The translations under genes were made by a program, and so were the position numbers. DNA of 31,501 nt, from contig NZ_JAZGJP010000020.1 of the NCBI RefSeq assembly GCF_036408795.1, positions 1-31,501 of the forward strand, read 5' to 3'. This DNA comes from Olsenella_L kribbiana (GTDB taxonomy: Bacteria > Actinomycetota > Coriobacteriia > Coriobacteriales > Atopobiaceae). The notes beneath the pieces are model-generated. The model saw nothing but the letters and a program-made list of their open reading frames with translations, was not told the origin of the DNA and did no database searches. Numbering within the stretch: position 1 is the first letter of the stretch; every line of letters starts with the position of its first letter. Below, piece by piece: positions 31,421 to 31,501 of the stretch.

Positions 31421-31501
31421 CTAGGCAGCAACGCTCTTCGCTCCCTTCACGCCCTTCTTCCTCGCCTTCACCGGGCGACCCGGGAGCTGGGGCTGGCAGT
31501 C
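31421..31501 (-). CDS. C-terminal end of an unidentified basic protein (cut by window edge)
   Basis: The minus-strand frame is open from the window edge to TAG at 31421-31423, ending ...LPGRPVKARKKGVKGAKSVAA. This strongly basic Lys/Arg/Ala/Gly tail resembles the disordered end of a nucleic-acid-binding protein or transposase, but 26 residues are too few to identify it. It could also be a chance open frame. Confidence 0.4.
   Translation of the reverse strand, partial: DCQPQLPGRPVKARKKGVKGAKSVAA

Noticed and set aside
1..31501. CRISPR arrays, tRNA or rRNA genes, prophage genes
   Set aside because: I looked for regularly spaced repeats, tRNA-like cloverleafs and phage structural genes and saw none; a small tRNA could still be missed by eye.

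Overview
The window is G+C-rich bacterial DNA, densely packed with short intergenic gaps, G/C-ending codons and clear Shine-Dalgarno sites. The mix of anaerobe genes (hybrid cluster protein Hcp beside a Crp/Fnr regulator, oxidoreductases, DUF969/DUF979 with pyroglutamyl peptidase, a domain-permuted GH3 glucosidase, an AgrC/LytTR-type two-component pair) suggests an anaerobic high-GC Gram-positive. A host-associated Coriobacteriia (Olsenella/Atopobiaceae-like) is my best guess; this is inference, with no rRNA or marker gene to settle it. I see no tRNA, rRNA or CRISPR array.

Layout. 1-4773: the tail of an unknown CDS, a GH3 (NagZ-like) lipoprotein, a DUF3825 gene split by a 1.54-kb IS200/IS605-type element (dead tnpA remnant, intact tnpB, hairpin ends), and a HAD phosphatase. 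4770-10033: an AgrC-like sensor kinase and LytTR regulator on the minus strand, divergent from a large secreted, domain-permuted GH3. 10054-14404: nitroreductase, a YwaF-like membrane protein, then a DUF969-DUF979-pcp cluster with its own promoter and leader hairpin. 14405-19225: alpha/beta hydrolase, two metallophosphoesterases, a nucleoside hydrolase, and an SDR-MarR operon with a palindromic operator. 19842-24774: an MFS drug exporter followed by a short UvrA paralogue without the UvrB-binding region (a possible drug-resistance pair) and a YdcF-type membrane protein. 24803-28435: a frameshifted exported-protein pseudogene, a Crp/Fnr regulator divergent from hcp, and a UDG-superfamily protein. 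28546-31501: a 69-aa helical protein with a CMD-cupin fusion, a hairpin-rich gap, a LysR regulator, a decayed RelB-like antitoxin, and a minus-strand CDS cut by the window edge.

The most interesting item is the IS interruption of the DUF3825 gene. The element boundaries can be read directly: removing 2081-3621 restores the reading frame exactly. The TnpA remnant has lost its HUH region and has Cys where the catalytic Tyr should be, while TnpB keeps its RuvC triad and zinc finger. It is therefore a candidate orphan RNA-guided nuclease whose predicted guide is the 3' half of the broken host gene. Other points of note are a NagZ-like enzyme with Glu in place of the dyad His, a sensor kinase lacking a recognisable ATP-binding N box, the MFS-UvrA pair, and two decayed genes.
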